A stretch of DNA of 32,313 nt from Candidatus Omnitrophota bacterium (GCA_013286575.1 JABDFL010000011.1:1-32313); one strand, 5' to 3'; counted from the first letter of the stretch, positions 7,901 to 16,801 are shown. A program made the numbers and translations. The notes: a model not told the origin generated them from the letters alone.

Positions 7901-10900
7901 AATTCTGCTTCGCTGAATCCTTTCTTAAGATACCTTATGGTGACCCTTCCGTTATAATAGGAATGCACTGCTGCGGAATAGAAACTACGCATGTCCTCAG
8001 GTTTTAACATACGTTCTTTTAAAAGCAATCTATAGGGAACCCCTATTTTGCTGCCGTCATGGTCCCCGTTAAAAGCGAAAGTTATCCGGAAATATCTGAC
8101 CACTTTTCTAAATTTATTCTGGGCTGTATCGAAAACCCAGACTTCCCTTTTTTCGTTGGGACTTGTAAACGGCTGGGCTGCTTCAGGAACCATGTCCCCG
8201 CCTGTTGCAAAACGCACATGAAACAGGAATTTTATTACCCCTGATTTGGCATAATTGTAAACAGGGACCAGCTTACGGGGCAGGGCTTTATAAAAACGGG
8301 CGTGAAGATCATCGATCATATTGCGATAAAAAACCGGATCATGCAATCTCAGCCAAAAATACCAGTTACGCAACTGTTTTGTTATTTTGATAAGCAAGGG
8401 TTTATCAGCGAGGTTTGTCGCACCGCCTGCCTGCTGTCCGCCCCGGACAGTCAGGGATTTTACATTACGAAAAAATGTATTCAGTACCGGCTTGATTTCT
8501 TTTTTTGTGATCCCCTGAGAAGCAATGCTTTTAACAAGAACGATGATGCCGCAGCCGAATTTTCCCTGGTCCGTGTCCGATGAACCTAATAAATCACCTG
8601 ATTGAACACTGCCTTTTAAAACTGCCGCAGAACTTAAAATTAATGAAGCTAAAAACGGGACTAAAAAAGGAGTTAAAAGCATCATATGTCCTGCGTATGC
8701 AGCTACGGCCATTGATCCGAATAAACCTGACCATCCAACAAGTCTATTTCTCAATTTATCCCACCAGTTCCCTTCTGCGTTAGCAAAAGGTAAATTGACA
8801 TAAGAACGGGCCACGCGCGTACCCGGCAAGAGCGATTTAAACCATTGGCCTAAACTATTATGACCCTTTAAATTGTTTCCACTCCATGCAGCGCTGATCC
8901 GGTCAGGATATAAAACGCTGGCAGCTGCAGGGTGAAATATTTCATGCAGCCATTTTTGTAACACATATAGACCGCGGGTAACAAAAGGCATGGCCAGCAG
9001 CATCCATGAAACCCCTCCATCCAAAAATATACTAAGACCAAAGCCCCCTAAACCACCTAATAAAGCGCTTATATCCATCCACCGTAAACTTTGACTGCCT
9101 AATAATGCGTCTTGAGGATCTTCCTCTGCAGGTATCGGTGGCGGCGGAGCAACTTTTCCGCTGGCCACATCACGTAATTTAGCCAAATCTTCCGCTAATA
9201 TCTGTTCTTCCCCGGATGATGCTGCCGGAGGCGGCAGAGCAACATCAAGAAGGACTTTTTGATCTGTTGGATCAGGAAAAACAGGTGGAATCCCCGAAAG
9301 CTGTGGAGATAACGGTGCCGGGCCTGCTGTATTATTGCTGGTTTTATGCGTCGATAAACCGTTTAATGTATAACCTCTTGTTCTCAAGCCTAATAGTCCC
9401 AATCCTACAGCAGTTAATACAATAGTGACCGTTCCCCATGACAGATAATTTTCATGATTCTGTTGCGCATCTTCTACTATAGGCATACTCACTGTCTGTA
9501 AATATGCCGGATGAGATAAAGCAGCTTCCTTTTCTCTTTGTTGGCGGTTACGTTTGAAGACATCTTCAGGATCCATACTATCACCTGTAGCCAGCGGGGC
9601 TGAAGGAGTAGTTATGGTTGATGTTACATTAGGACCAGGAGCATTTTCCGGCGGTAATGTTTGCCGTAATAATGCCGCCATTTCCGGGGTTGCGTGGGCA
9701 ATTCTATCTTGTCTAATTCTCCTAAAAACCGCTTCAGGATCCATTGATGCGGCCCCTGCCTCTGTTGCAGTAGAGTCAGCAGGTTGATTGTTCGGAATTA
9801 TTGGCGGTGCCACAGGTGCAGACGATGCTACAGCATTTGCAACAGGCGCGGATAATGTATGAAAAATATCAGCTTCGGGTTTAGGAGGCGGTGGCGGTGG
9901 TGATGATGCCGGAGCTGCTGCCGGCGGTGCCGGCGGAATTGGTAATGCTGCCAACGGTGCTGTTGAAACCGGCTTCACCGCCGTTGGTGTCGGTGAAACA
10001 GGTCTTGCTTGTGCTACTGGTGTCGGTAAAAACGACCTTACAGCCACTGGTGGTGCCGGTGAAACAGGCACTGCTGACGGCAACTGCTGCTGCATTTGCC
10101 GGGACACGGAAGCAGGTTTAGGAAAACGGATGGTTTGGCCGACATATATTTTATTAATATCTGTCACATTAGGATTGGAGTTTTTCATCACATAAAGAGC
10201 ATCTTTCAGGACAACGCCGTGTTCTCCAAATAAAGGATTGATCTTGTCAAATTTTTGAATGATATGCCCTAAATCAAGGTCCCCCTTTTCTACAATTCCT
10301 GCTATTTCCTCAGGATTGGAACCGGGAATTTGCTGAAAAGCATGGGCTAAAGGAGCTGCTGCAGCGAAAGCTGTTAAAACAGAAAACGAGAGAAGTATTC
10401 CGCGTGCGAATGCCCCTATTTTTTTAGAAAGCGTGATTTCATCCTGTCGGCCCTGCTGTGAAAATTTGAATATCTCCCCATCCTTACCTGTAGCTGTCAG
10501 GTCAACAGTGGCCATGGCCAAATCAGTCCCTAGCTTGATCCCGTCAGGATCAGGGGTCTCCATATACTTGGCCGAATCCGGACCAAAACCGGCAAAATAC
10601 ATCCCGCCTGATGCATATTTATGGGGTACTGTTTGCTGGGTAATGGGATCGTAATCTTCTTTAATATAGTTATAGACGCATTTTTTATAAGCTTTCAGAT
10701 ATTGCCGGAATATTTTTTCTTTTGCATCCTTATCAGCAATGTCTACTCCGGTTACTTTATTTCTCCCCACATATATCCTTCCAAGTAAGCTGTCTTTTAA
10801 ATGGCGCTTATACCAGGTCGCCAAAATCATGGCATTATAAACCTGCCTGACAACGGCAAAATTCTTTCCCTCATTGACCTCCTGGCGCAATTCAGGAAGG

Positions 10901-11631
10901 ATAACATCACGCAAAACCTCCGAATACGCCCCGGCATCCTCATAGACATGCCGGTGGTATATAAATGCTTTATAATCAGCTTCCAACATAACATCCAACC
11001 GGCTTTTGACAACAAAGGCACTGCTGCCCTGGACATATACTTCTGCGGATTCAGGGAGTATCCAGACTTTATTAAAAGTGTTGATAGGGACAGATGTCGT
11101 GCCGTAAAGTTCGTAAGCCCTGCGGTAAATTTTTTGCCAAAACCGTTTTCCTAATTCATTTCCAGGATAGCTTAAGGAAGCCATTACCTGTTTGAGCAGA
11201 TAATCCTGTTCCAGCAGATCTTTTCCCATCAGGGTAATCCCGAAATTACCAGGCACAATACGGTCTTTTTCATAGGGTGAAAGATTGACCCATAAATCCT
11301 CTTCAGGGACGGCAAGGCAGGTCAGGAAATATTTTGCCAAACGGGTAATGCCGTCTTTTAAAAACGGTCCCTGAAGACCGGAACCCCCCTTATCTACTAA
11401 AAAATCAAAACGAAGGGGATTTTTGCTGTTGACCATGATCCCTTTTAACTGTAAGGGTTCAAAAGAAGGGCTGGTGGTGACCATGGTCCCCGCAGCAGGC
11501 AATCCCATGAAGGTCTGCGCTTGGGCCACATCCCAAATGCCGGAAGAACTTAGCACAAAAGCGCTCAACAGGAAAATGATCCCGAGACGGAACAAAAGGA
11601 AATCCTTAAATGAGGAAAAACGTAAGATCAT
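4990..11631 (-). CDS. giant secreted/membrane protein (2213 aa): conserved head, internal signal-like segment, LysM-like region, Pro-rich linker, TM/HEXXH segment, GATase-II-like domain, SIS-like domain, TM pair, conserved tail
   Basis: Single uninterrupted ORF. N-terminal signal peptide; NPNVTDINKIYVGQTIRFPKP LysM-like; LHEIFHP (HEXXH); FGCGIIV...RGGQQAGGA...HVRFATGGDMVPEAAQPFTSP...FAFNGDHDG resembling GlmS-type GATase II motifs; DDIILMVSKSGATFSTKLALR resembling a SIS domain. Confidence 0.85.
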   Translation of the reverse strand: MILRFSSFKDFLLFRLGIIFLLSAFVLSSSGIWDVAQAQTFMGLPAAGTMVTTSPSFEPLQLKGIMVNSKNPLRFDFLVDKGGSGLQGPFLKDGITRLAKYFLTCLAVPEEDLWVNLSPYEKDRIVPGNFGITLMGKDLLEQDYLLKQVMASLSYPGNELGKRFWQKIYRRAYELYGTTSVPINTFNKVWILPESAEVYVQGSSAFVVKSRLDVMLEADYKAFIYHRHVYEDAGAYSEVLRDVILPELRQEVNEGKNFAVVRQVYNAMILATWYKRHLKDSLLGRIYVGRNKVTGVDIADKDAKEKIFRQYLKAYKKCVYNYIKEDYDPITQQTVPHKYASGGMYFAGFGPDSAKYMETPDPDGIKLGTDLAMATVDLTATGKDGEIFKFSQQGRQDEITLSKKIGAFARGILLSFSVLTAFAAAAPLAHAFQQIPGSNPEEIAGIVEKGDLDLGHIIQKFDKINPLFGEHGVVLKDALYVMKNSNPNVTDINKIYVGQTIRFPKPASVSRQMQQQLPSAVPVSPAPPVAVRSFLPTPVAQARPVSPTPTAVKPVSTAPLAALPIPPAPPAAAPASSPPPPPPKPEADIFHTLSAPVANAVASSAPVAPPIIPNNQPADSTATEAGAASMDPEAVFRRIRQDRIAHATPEMAALLRQTLPPENAPGPNVTSTITTPSAPLATGDSMDPEDVFKRNRQQREKEAALSHPAYLQTVSMPIVEDAQQNHENYLSWGTVTIVLTAVGLGLLGLRTRGYTLNGLSTHKTSNNTAGPAPLSPQLSGIPPVFPDPTDQKVLLDVALPPPAASSGEEQILAEDLAKLRDVASGKVAPPPPIPAEEDPQDALLGSQSLRWMDISALLGGLGGFGLSIFLDGGVSWMLLAMPFVTRGLYVLQKWLHEIFHPAAASVLYPDRISAAWSGNNLKGHNSLGQWFKSLLPGTRVARSYVNLPFANAEGNWWDKLRNRLVGWSGLFGSMAVAAYAGHMMLLTPFLVPFLASLILSSAAVLKGSVQSGDLLGSSDTDQGKFGCGIIVLVKSIASQGITKKEIKPVLNTFFRNVKSLTVRGGQQAGGATNLADKPLLIKITKQLRNWYFWLRLHDPVFYRNMIDDLHARFYKALPRKLVPVYNYAKSGVIKFLFHVRFATGGDMVPEAAQPFTSPNEKREVWVFDTAQNKFRKVVRYFRITFAFNGDHDGSKIGVPYRLLLKERMLKPEDMRSFYSAAVHSYYNGRVTIRYLKKGFSEAEFKPNYGAVLRALRKKRYINFWGYVNREFKGVDEEFKSWFPAYNEKIFNQINDALFGMAPGDGTIPPLEQHLDLTQGSWFASVRYAHVMANHHDLQEAKNDILFEKQGRMIGRVFSEVYDQVEPFISRRGYNPSDPELVRTLNDLYVKDEKTARKLGLEYQFRMIEIFKDMLDKRMAQEAGQQTLAGKIFRQWEKKWKRQGMDLEHMRRLFIDVAVEKFFTADNTAATKEFAESSDGTYGLYMNSSLDDSITFYQDNQDVIIGLNRKKGYYGAASDPRVLKSIGPDGQQEFEEVMHLKDGEIVRLSFSPSNEIIVRSWIRVSGEWKESTKEELEKRFYPTAREYVDADGVKKINPYYAPPGVQYDNPRQIVQEDLRNTSKVLAQARAEWNDSGSFNMQSTDYLSERIADNIKKNGRARVVLIGFDNSHTLTKQFKEIGNDLIDTSKVSFEPVDANEFDKSPSAFNIQPDDIILMVSKSGATFSTKLALRIIKTLVNPKNIFCMGARIDSVLNTMIGQGLRPGKDKFTKRVFVTGEFYPAETPVVSEVLLMFQLQQLAVNLARRLEKRNDARNSIGLKFPTQDLERIAPKITAGSLKMAQELTGYDISGKAYKNADKKIKAMGTYLGKVALEPFIKTWFMRFFVAGVLLSPALLLGHYLGWGILLNVAINVFWISVLVPVLAANFYRKRIGRPKNGGYGTFQLFIAAKAIIHKTQRNFFSRIMTNKFSLMGPTEPLGGDPEIDFTANYASAVKAGDIILRFFLAHKENEGSMGVNQTVYPKTEVFGPTIKGKAQILNVEIKVPHEEGAGKDEIRLMDNTVGVLGEMIAAKTIGVEMSRIASWNGRFFDTAFTISSAGVYTTRLNPISEEARMILDSGREKTVAEITDETIVPLRLAGDNAMGSLSNDHNPGGINMNSRLMRLKITGDLQNRIEMDKNLTSEPVINGVVPKVSQIVTVTPDMLRAMLGEGYLN

Positions 11632-14600
11632 ATTGATCCCAAAAGATGGTTGATCGCTGTTTGTGTCAATGGCTTGACATTTTCAATAACAGGAACCAGT
11701 CCTTCAGATTTTAATAAAACATCCAGCTGCGCCTTGTCATCAAAAGCTGTCTTTATCTCCCCTGTCCCTTTAGACTGGAGCACAACATTTTCCAAATCAA
11801 TACCGCCGTTAGGTATGGCTGCCATTGCATTATCCGGCCGGGAGATTTCTTTGATTAAATTTTTAAAGACAGGTATAAAAACAACATTGTTTTTGAAGCC
11901 GGGGTCCATGGCATTAATAAATGAATTAATTTTAGCAATCACTTCTTCCTGATGGCCAGGGGCCCTGCCTATGCGGACTATATTTTTTTCAATGGTGGTG
12001 CCGACATAGCTGCCTCGAAAACCAACCCCGTAAACCGTATAACCGTCCAATTCATTATCCACATAAGCATGCAACAACGGCCAAACCATGTCTGTCTCTT
12101 TTTTATTGCCAATGGCATTGACAAGCTCATTAAAAGCCTCCGGATGATGCGCTATAAAATCCTTGTCCTGCAAATAATGCAGGGCCTGGCGCCAGGCATC
12201 GGCCCCTCTTTTTGACAGCTGGGCCATGTACAAAATCCAGTCCTGGTTTGTGAAACCTTCCGTGTTTGTCAGCATCATTTGGGAATTCTCTCCAAGGACC
12301 TGGTACTGATCGCCATGATAGAGCAAAAATGTCCGCACTTCAGGCCCTGCACAGTGAATATCATTTTGGAACAATAATGTCACTGCCCGCAAGCGTGCGA
12401 TGGCAGCCATCTGCCTCACGGCATTTGTAGGATCGAGCAAATCTTCAAGGTCTTTTAAAGGGTCTTCATCGGCCGGCACAGCAGATATTTTCTGAGGGAC
12501 CATATTTAATGTACTGGCCAATTCCGCATATACACCGGGAATGCTATGGCCTCCCTCAACCCAAATGGGCATCTGCGGGGGAACATTCAAGAAATGAGTA
12601 TCCGTTGATGGATTGATTTCCATATTTATTCCGGCCACCAACTGCGGGTCAATGGATTTAAGAAAGACATATTGCACTCCGTCCTCAAATCTCTTGGACC
12701 TTATCTGATGTTCGAGATTTCCCCTTAAATGGTTTACGATGACATTATATTTGACGGCATCTGTCTTTTTTAAATCTTGGATAAGGTCTCTCATGCTTCG
12801 TAAAACATCCATGAAATCAGAAAGCTGCAAAGGATCGTTGGTAAAATTGGGATACATTATCCGTTGTTTTTTTGCCTCTATCGTTGGGCGCTGGGCAAGA
12901 ACATTAACGCCTTCCCAAAATAAATTGGCCGCCATTTCAGGAGGGGCATTCAAAAACAATCTCAATGCATCACTTTGCGTGACTGCACCGGGCGCATTCC
13001 TGAATTCGTCTAAATATTGCATTTCAACTTCCTTATTTTTCACTTCATTTAAAATAACCCCTCCAAGCTGTTTTTCAGCCGATGCAATGACCCTTTGAAG
13101 AAGGACCCTGTGCCCCTGATCTTCAAAATTCGGTGAATTTTTTAATATAAAATGAAGATCATATAAAGCCATGCCTGGAAAACGCAGATGCATTGAGGCC
13201 AGGCGGGTCAATACCTCTGTTAATTTTGGGTCAAATATATTAGGATTTGTAATAGCTATAATGTAATCCGTATATTCCGGTGATGAGGCTTCTTTGCCTA
13301 AATCCTGCAAAGCTAAGCGCTCCGGCTCAGAAATATCAACTGATGAAAGCTTGTCATCAATAGCTGCCTGTAACGCATCAATCCCCAATGACCTTAATGA
13401 CGACCCCATCTGATATTCATTTTTTAATGATACGGGATTTTGAAGATTTCGGTTTTTCACATAAGACAAATACGTTTCAACGATCCTGGGGGCGGCTTTT
13501 AATGTCTGGTCCTTGGTGACACCTTTTTGCTGGTCTGATCCTATAAAGCTTTTTATAACGATCTCATCCACCTTCATGGAATTTCTATTTAAAAGCCCGC
13601 TTAATAGTTCGAAGGCCAGTTTTTTGTTGCTTAATTTAAGGAACACATCGGCCATTCTGATTAAATATGCAGGGTTGCTGTATTGCTCAATGTATTTATT
13701 CATGATTGCCTCCCCTGATCCGGTATCGGAAGGTCTTTTGTAAACACTGTCAGCTTCATCAATGGCCCTGGCCGCGCTTTCAGCCGTAATACTGCCTTCG
13801 CCGCGCAAATAACCTAGAAATGTCTTTTCTGCAGATTCCCAACTGCCACCGCCACTGATGGCTGGACCTCCGGAAACAGCGGCCCTCGGACGGGCTGTAT
13901 ATCCTATAGAAGGGGCAGTACCGCCTCCTGAATTATCGGGTCTTGCAGCAACAGGGACATTTCGCGGAGCATTATTGATGGCTGCCATGAATTGGCCCTG
14001 GGTAAACCCTGTAGAGTCATTGAAGCCCGCCACCATCTCACGCCAATCGCCTTGATACTTGGCCACTAAACGGGCATCAAAATTAAGTTCGCTCCAGTAA
14101 GTAGAGGATACATTTAAAGAATTTCCTGCCGGATTAGGCATGCTAAAGACATGGGCAATGATGTCATTGACCAATGGTCTTAGCTGCACAGCGATGACAG
14201 GCAAAGCAGCAAGGGCTTTTTTCTCTAGACCATAATCACCTTTTAATTTGCTGTTCATTAAACTGTACCATTTATTGACATTATTATTGACCCCCATGGC
14301 CAGAATCACCGGTAAGTTTGCGGCAATCGCCCCGATAACCTGGGGGTCTTCATTATCGCGGATGGCATCATATAAAAATGGCAAATAAAAAGGGCCTCCT
14401 TCACTGAGGATCCTTTGAACATTGCCCTGAGGGTCCTCGCTGTTTTGTAATTGCTGCAGATAAACTTTTAAATCCCCGCTTAAAGGCATGATCCTGACCG
14501 GTGTGGAAGGCAAGCCTGTGTAAGCCTGTCTAAATTGGGCAAGTACATTATTAAAATCAGCTTCTGTGAGCGCTCCCTGCTGGACAGCAAAAAATACCAT

Positions 14601-16745
14601 CCCGAGTTTATAGTAATTCAAGACATCTGTCTGATTTCCGGCGCATTCTTTGGCCATCAGATCGATATTGTCAAAAAGATTTCCCCTATTACCGCCTGAT
14701 AAAGCAATAATGCCTTCCATGGCATGACGGACCTGCTCAATCCAATTTTGTGAGCCGACAGTGTCGGTGGGCCTGTTTTTCTGGATGAAGTCCTGGATGC
14801 TTTGGCTGACACTGGCAGCAACAGGCATATTTTGATTCCTGGCTGCTGAAAGCATGGTGTTATAAACAGTCAGATCATTGGGCTGGGGAGTTTCAGACAA
14901 ATATTTGCTGATCATATCTTGATGGTACCCGCTTGATTTGGGAATGGCTAAAAACACCAAAGCCGCTGCCCTGGCAACAATTCTTCTTGGATCATGTAAT
15001 TTGTCCTGAACATGGGCAAGCCCGGAAATGTTATGGCTTGATAAAAAACCGCCGGATGCCCCGCCTTTTTGGACCATTAATGCAACGACCATCAGCCTGG
15101 CCGCTTCCACGGAAGCGTTAGGGTCATCTGTATTAATCAACCGTTCAAAAATCCCGGTTTGAAAAAATCTCTGCATGAGCGTCGAGGACGGGACCTGATT
15201 GGAAAGCGTGTATTTGGTCAATAAATACTTCGCAGCTGCCAAGCGCAATTCCTGGGAAGTAACATTATTGGCGTTTTTCAGATCTAAAACAAAGTTACCG
15301 ATAAGATTGAGAATGCTTACCGGGACAGCCGCTGATATATTGGGAAAAGACATTGTCGTATTGGTCAATATGTCCAGGGCCTTATCGTAAGACCCTCCTT
15401 TACTTAAACTCAAACACAGGGCAGCATATTCATCCAGGCTGTCGTCACTAAAATACCTTTCATCAGTCAGTCTGTTAAAAGCTTGCGCGGCTGCTGTTGG
15501 GTCCCCGCTTCCGTAAGCTGCCCCCCGGATAATGCTTAAATCCTGCGGGGCAACAGACTGTTGATAAATTTGCTGTGCCTGTGCCAGCACGGGTTGGGCT
15601 GTAGAAATAAGAGTTAGGGCCAAAAAAACCCTGGCAATTAAAAAATTCTTTTTTCTAAAACCAGCCGCGGCCATGGCTTTATTAGTAGTAGTGACTTCAT
15701 GAAGGGCGCCTCCGAAAAAACCGCCGGAGAAATATTTTCGCGGGACAATGCTTTGGCTGGCTTCATCAAAATCTTCTTTAATAAAATTAAAAACGCCTTT
15801 TTTGTAGGCCCTTAAGTATTGATCGTAAATTTCAGAGACCCGTTGTTTATCACGGCTGTCAATGCCCTTGATCTTATTGCGGTCAATGTATCCTTTGGCA
15901 ATAATGTTATTTCTTAAATGGTCTTTGTACCATTTGGCCAAGATCAGGGAATTGTACACCTGGCGCAAGGGCGCAAAATTCTTTCCCTCATTGACTTCTT
16001 TTTCCAGGGCAGGGATCACCAGTTCTTTTATTACGGCCGCAGACAAAGTGCCTGTGCCGGTTTCTGTGACCGCAGCTGTATTAAAACGAAATTTATTTTT
16101 ATTTGCGGCCAAATAATCTTTTTCCAGCATTACCTTCAAAGAACTGTCTGCCACAAAAACCGCATTCATTTTTGTATTTTCATACACCACTGCCTTGTCA
16201 GGAACGATCCATACCTTATTAAAAGTGTTAAATGGGATATTGGTGGTGCCGAATTTTATCAACGCTTGCTTGTAAATTTTTTGCCAGAATTCACGGCCCA
16301 GTTGGCGCTCAGGATAAAGGGCCGTGGCCATGATCTGCTTGAGCATATAATCCTGGGCCAGCAAATTTTGCCCCATCAGCGTTTTCCCAAAAAATTCCGG
16401 AACGATCCTGTTTTTTTCAAATGGGGATAAATTGACCCAGATCTCTTTTTCAGGGGTGGTCAATGATGCCAGGAAATAAGCGGCTATCTTTTGGCTTTGT
16501 GCCTTTGCCTGCCCTTTGTTTAAATGAGCATCCCCTTCATCCAGAATAAAATCAAATTTAAACGGATTTTCAGGATGAAAAATAATCCCTTTAAGGGTTG
16601 CCTTGTTGAATTTAGGGCTGAAATCAACCATGTGTCCGGGGGCAGGCAAATCAATAATGCTTTGGGCAGAGGCATCAGGAAGCGGACCTACGGAGGTAAA
16701 TAAAAAAACTGTCAGGATCAAGCGGGCGATAAGTTTAGTAAACAT
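11628..16745 (-). CDS. giant secreted protein (about 1705 aa) with the same head and tail modules and an alpha-helical, HEAT/TPR-like middle
   Basis: The track starts at a TTG (16757); the ATG at 16743-16745 follows GAGG with 6 nt spacing and fits better. N-terminal signal peptide, head closely matching the downstream giant protein; stop overlaps the next start as ATGA. Confidence 0.85.
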   Translation of the reverse strand: MFTKLIARLILTVFLFTSVGPLPDASAQSIIDLPAPGHMVDFSPKFNKATLKGIIFHPENPFKFDFILDEGDAHLNKGQAKAQSQKIAAYFLASLTTPEKEIWVNLSPFEKNRIVPEFFGKTLMGQNLLAQDYMLKQIMATALYPERQLGREFWQKIYKQALIKFGTTNIPFNTFNKVWIVPDKAVVYENTKMNAVFVADSSLKVMLEKDYLAANKNKFRFNTAAVTETGTGTLSAAVIKELVIPALEKEVNEGKNFAPLRQVYNSLILAKWYKDHLRNNIIAKGYIDRNKIKGIDSRDKQRVSEIYDQYLRAYKKGVFNFIKEDFDEASQSIVPRKYFSGGFFGGALHEVTTTNKAMAAAGFRKKNFLIARVFLALTLISTAQPVLAQAQQIYQQSVAPQDLSIIRGAAYGSGDPTAAAQAFNRLTDERYFSDDSLDEYAALCLSLSKGGSYDKALDILTNTTMSFPNISAAVPVSILNLIGNFVLDLKNANNVTSQELRLAAAKYLLTKYTLSNQVPSSTLMQRFFQTGIFERLINTDDPNASVEAARLMVVALMVQKGGASGGFLSSHNISGLAHVQDKLHDPRRIVARAAALVFLAIPKSSGYHQDMISKYLSETPQPNDLTVYNTMLSAARNQNMPVAASVSQSIQDFIQKNRPTDTVGSQNWIEQVRHAMEGIIALSGGNRGNLFDNIDLMAKECAGNQTDVLNYYKLGMVFFAVQQGALTEADFNNVLAQFRQAYTGLPSTPVRIMPLSGDLKVYLQQLQNSEDPQGNVQRILSEGGPFYLPFLYDAIRDNEDPQVIGAIAANLPVILAMGVNNNVNKWYSLMNSKLKGDYGLEKKALAALPVIAVQLRPLVNDIIAHVFSMPNPAGNSLNVSSTYWSELNFDARLVAKYQGDWREMVAGFNDSTGFTQGQFMAAINNAPRNVPVAARPDNSGGGTAPSIGYTARPRAAVSGGPAISGGGSWESAEKTFLGYLRGEGSITAESAARAIDEADSVYKRPSDTGSGEAIMNKYIEQYSNPAYLIRMADVFLKLSNKKLAFELLSGLLNRNSMKVDEIVIKSFIGSDQQKGVTKDQTLKAAPRIVETYLSYVKNRNLQNPVSLKNEYQMGSSLRSLGIDALQAAIDDKLSSVDISEPERLALQDLGKEASSPEYTDYIIAITNPNIFDPKLTEVLTRLASMHLRFPGMALYDLHFILKNSPNFEDQGHRVLLQRVIASAEKQLGGVILNEVKNKEVEMQYLDEFRNAPGAVTQSDALRLFLNAPPEMAANLFWEGVNVLAQRPTIEAKKQRIMYPNFTNDPLQLSDFMDVLRSMRDLIQDLKKTDAVKYNVIVNHLRGNLEHQIRSKRFEDGVQYVFLKSIDPQLVAGINMEINPSTDTHFLNVPPQMPIWVEGGHSIPGVYAELASTLNMVPQKISAVPADEDPLKDLEDLLDPTNAVRQMAAIARLRAVTLLFQNDIHCAGPEVRTFLLYHGDQYQVLGENSQMMLTNTEGFTNQDWILYMAQLSKRGADAWRQALHYLQDKDFIAHHPEAFNELVNAIGNKKETDMVWPLLHAYVDNELDGYTVYGVGFRGSYVGTTIEKNIVRIGRAPGHQEEVIAKINSFINAMDPGFKNNVVFIPVFKNLIKEISRPDNAMAAIPNGGIDLENVVLQSKGTGEIKTAFDDKAQLDVLLKSEGLVPVIENVKPLTQTAINHLLGSI

Positions 16746-16759
16746 AAGCAGCCTCAAAT

Positions 16760-16801
16760 AAAAAACCCAATAATCTTCCCTGGCCGGGAAAAATTATTGG
16801 G
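16760..16801 (-). terminator. terminator-like hairpin 2 with U-tract, directly upstream of the RBS of the 1705 aa gene
   Basis: Minus-strand RNA: CCCAATAATTTTTCCC-ggcca-GGGAAGATTATTGGG followed by TTTTTTATTT then GAGGCTGCTTATG. Confidence 0.65.

Noticed and set aside
15918-16430. 170 aa plus-strand ORF
   Set aside because: Antisense to the conserved head of the 1705 aa protein; no independent coding evidence.
4990-16745. Giant proteins as polymorphic toxins, RHS proteins or adhesins
   Set aside because: No RHS/YD, filamentous haemagglutinin, Ig-like or cadherin repeats, no toxin tip or immunity gene; shared head/tail and GATase/SIS-like motifs fit better.
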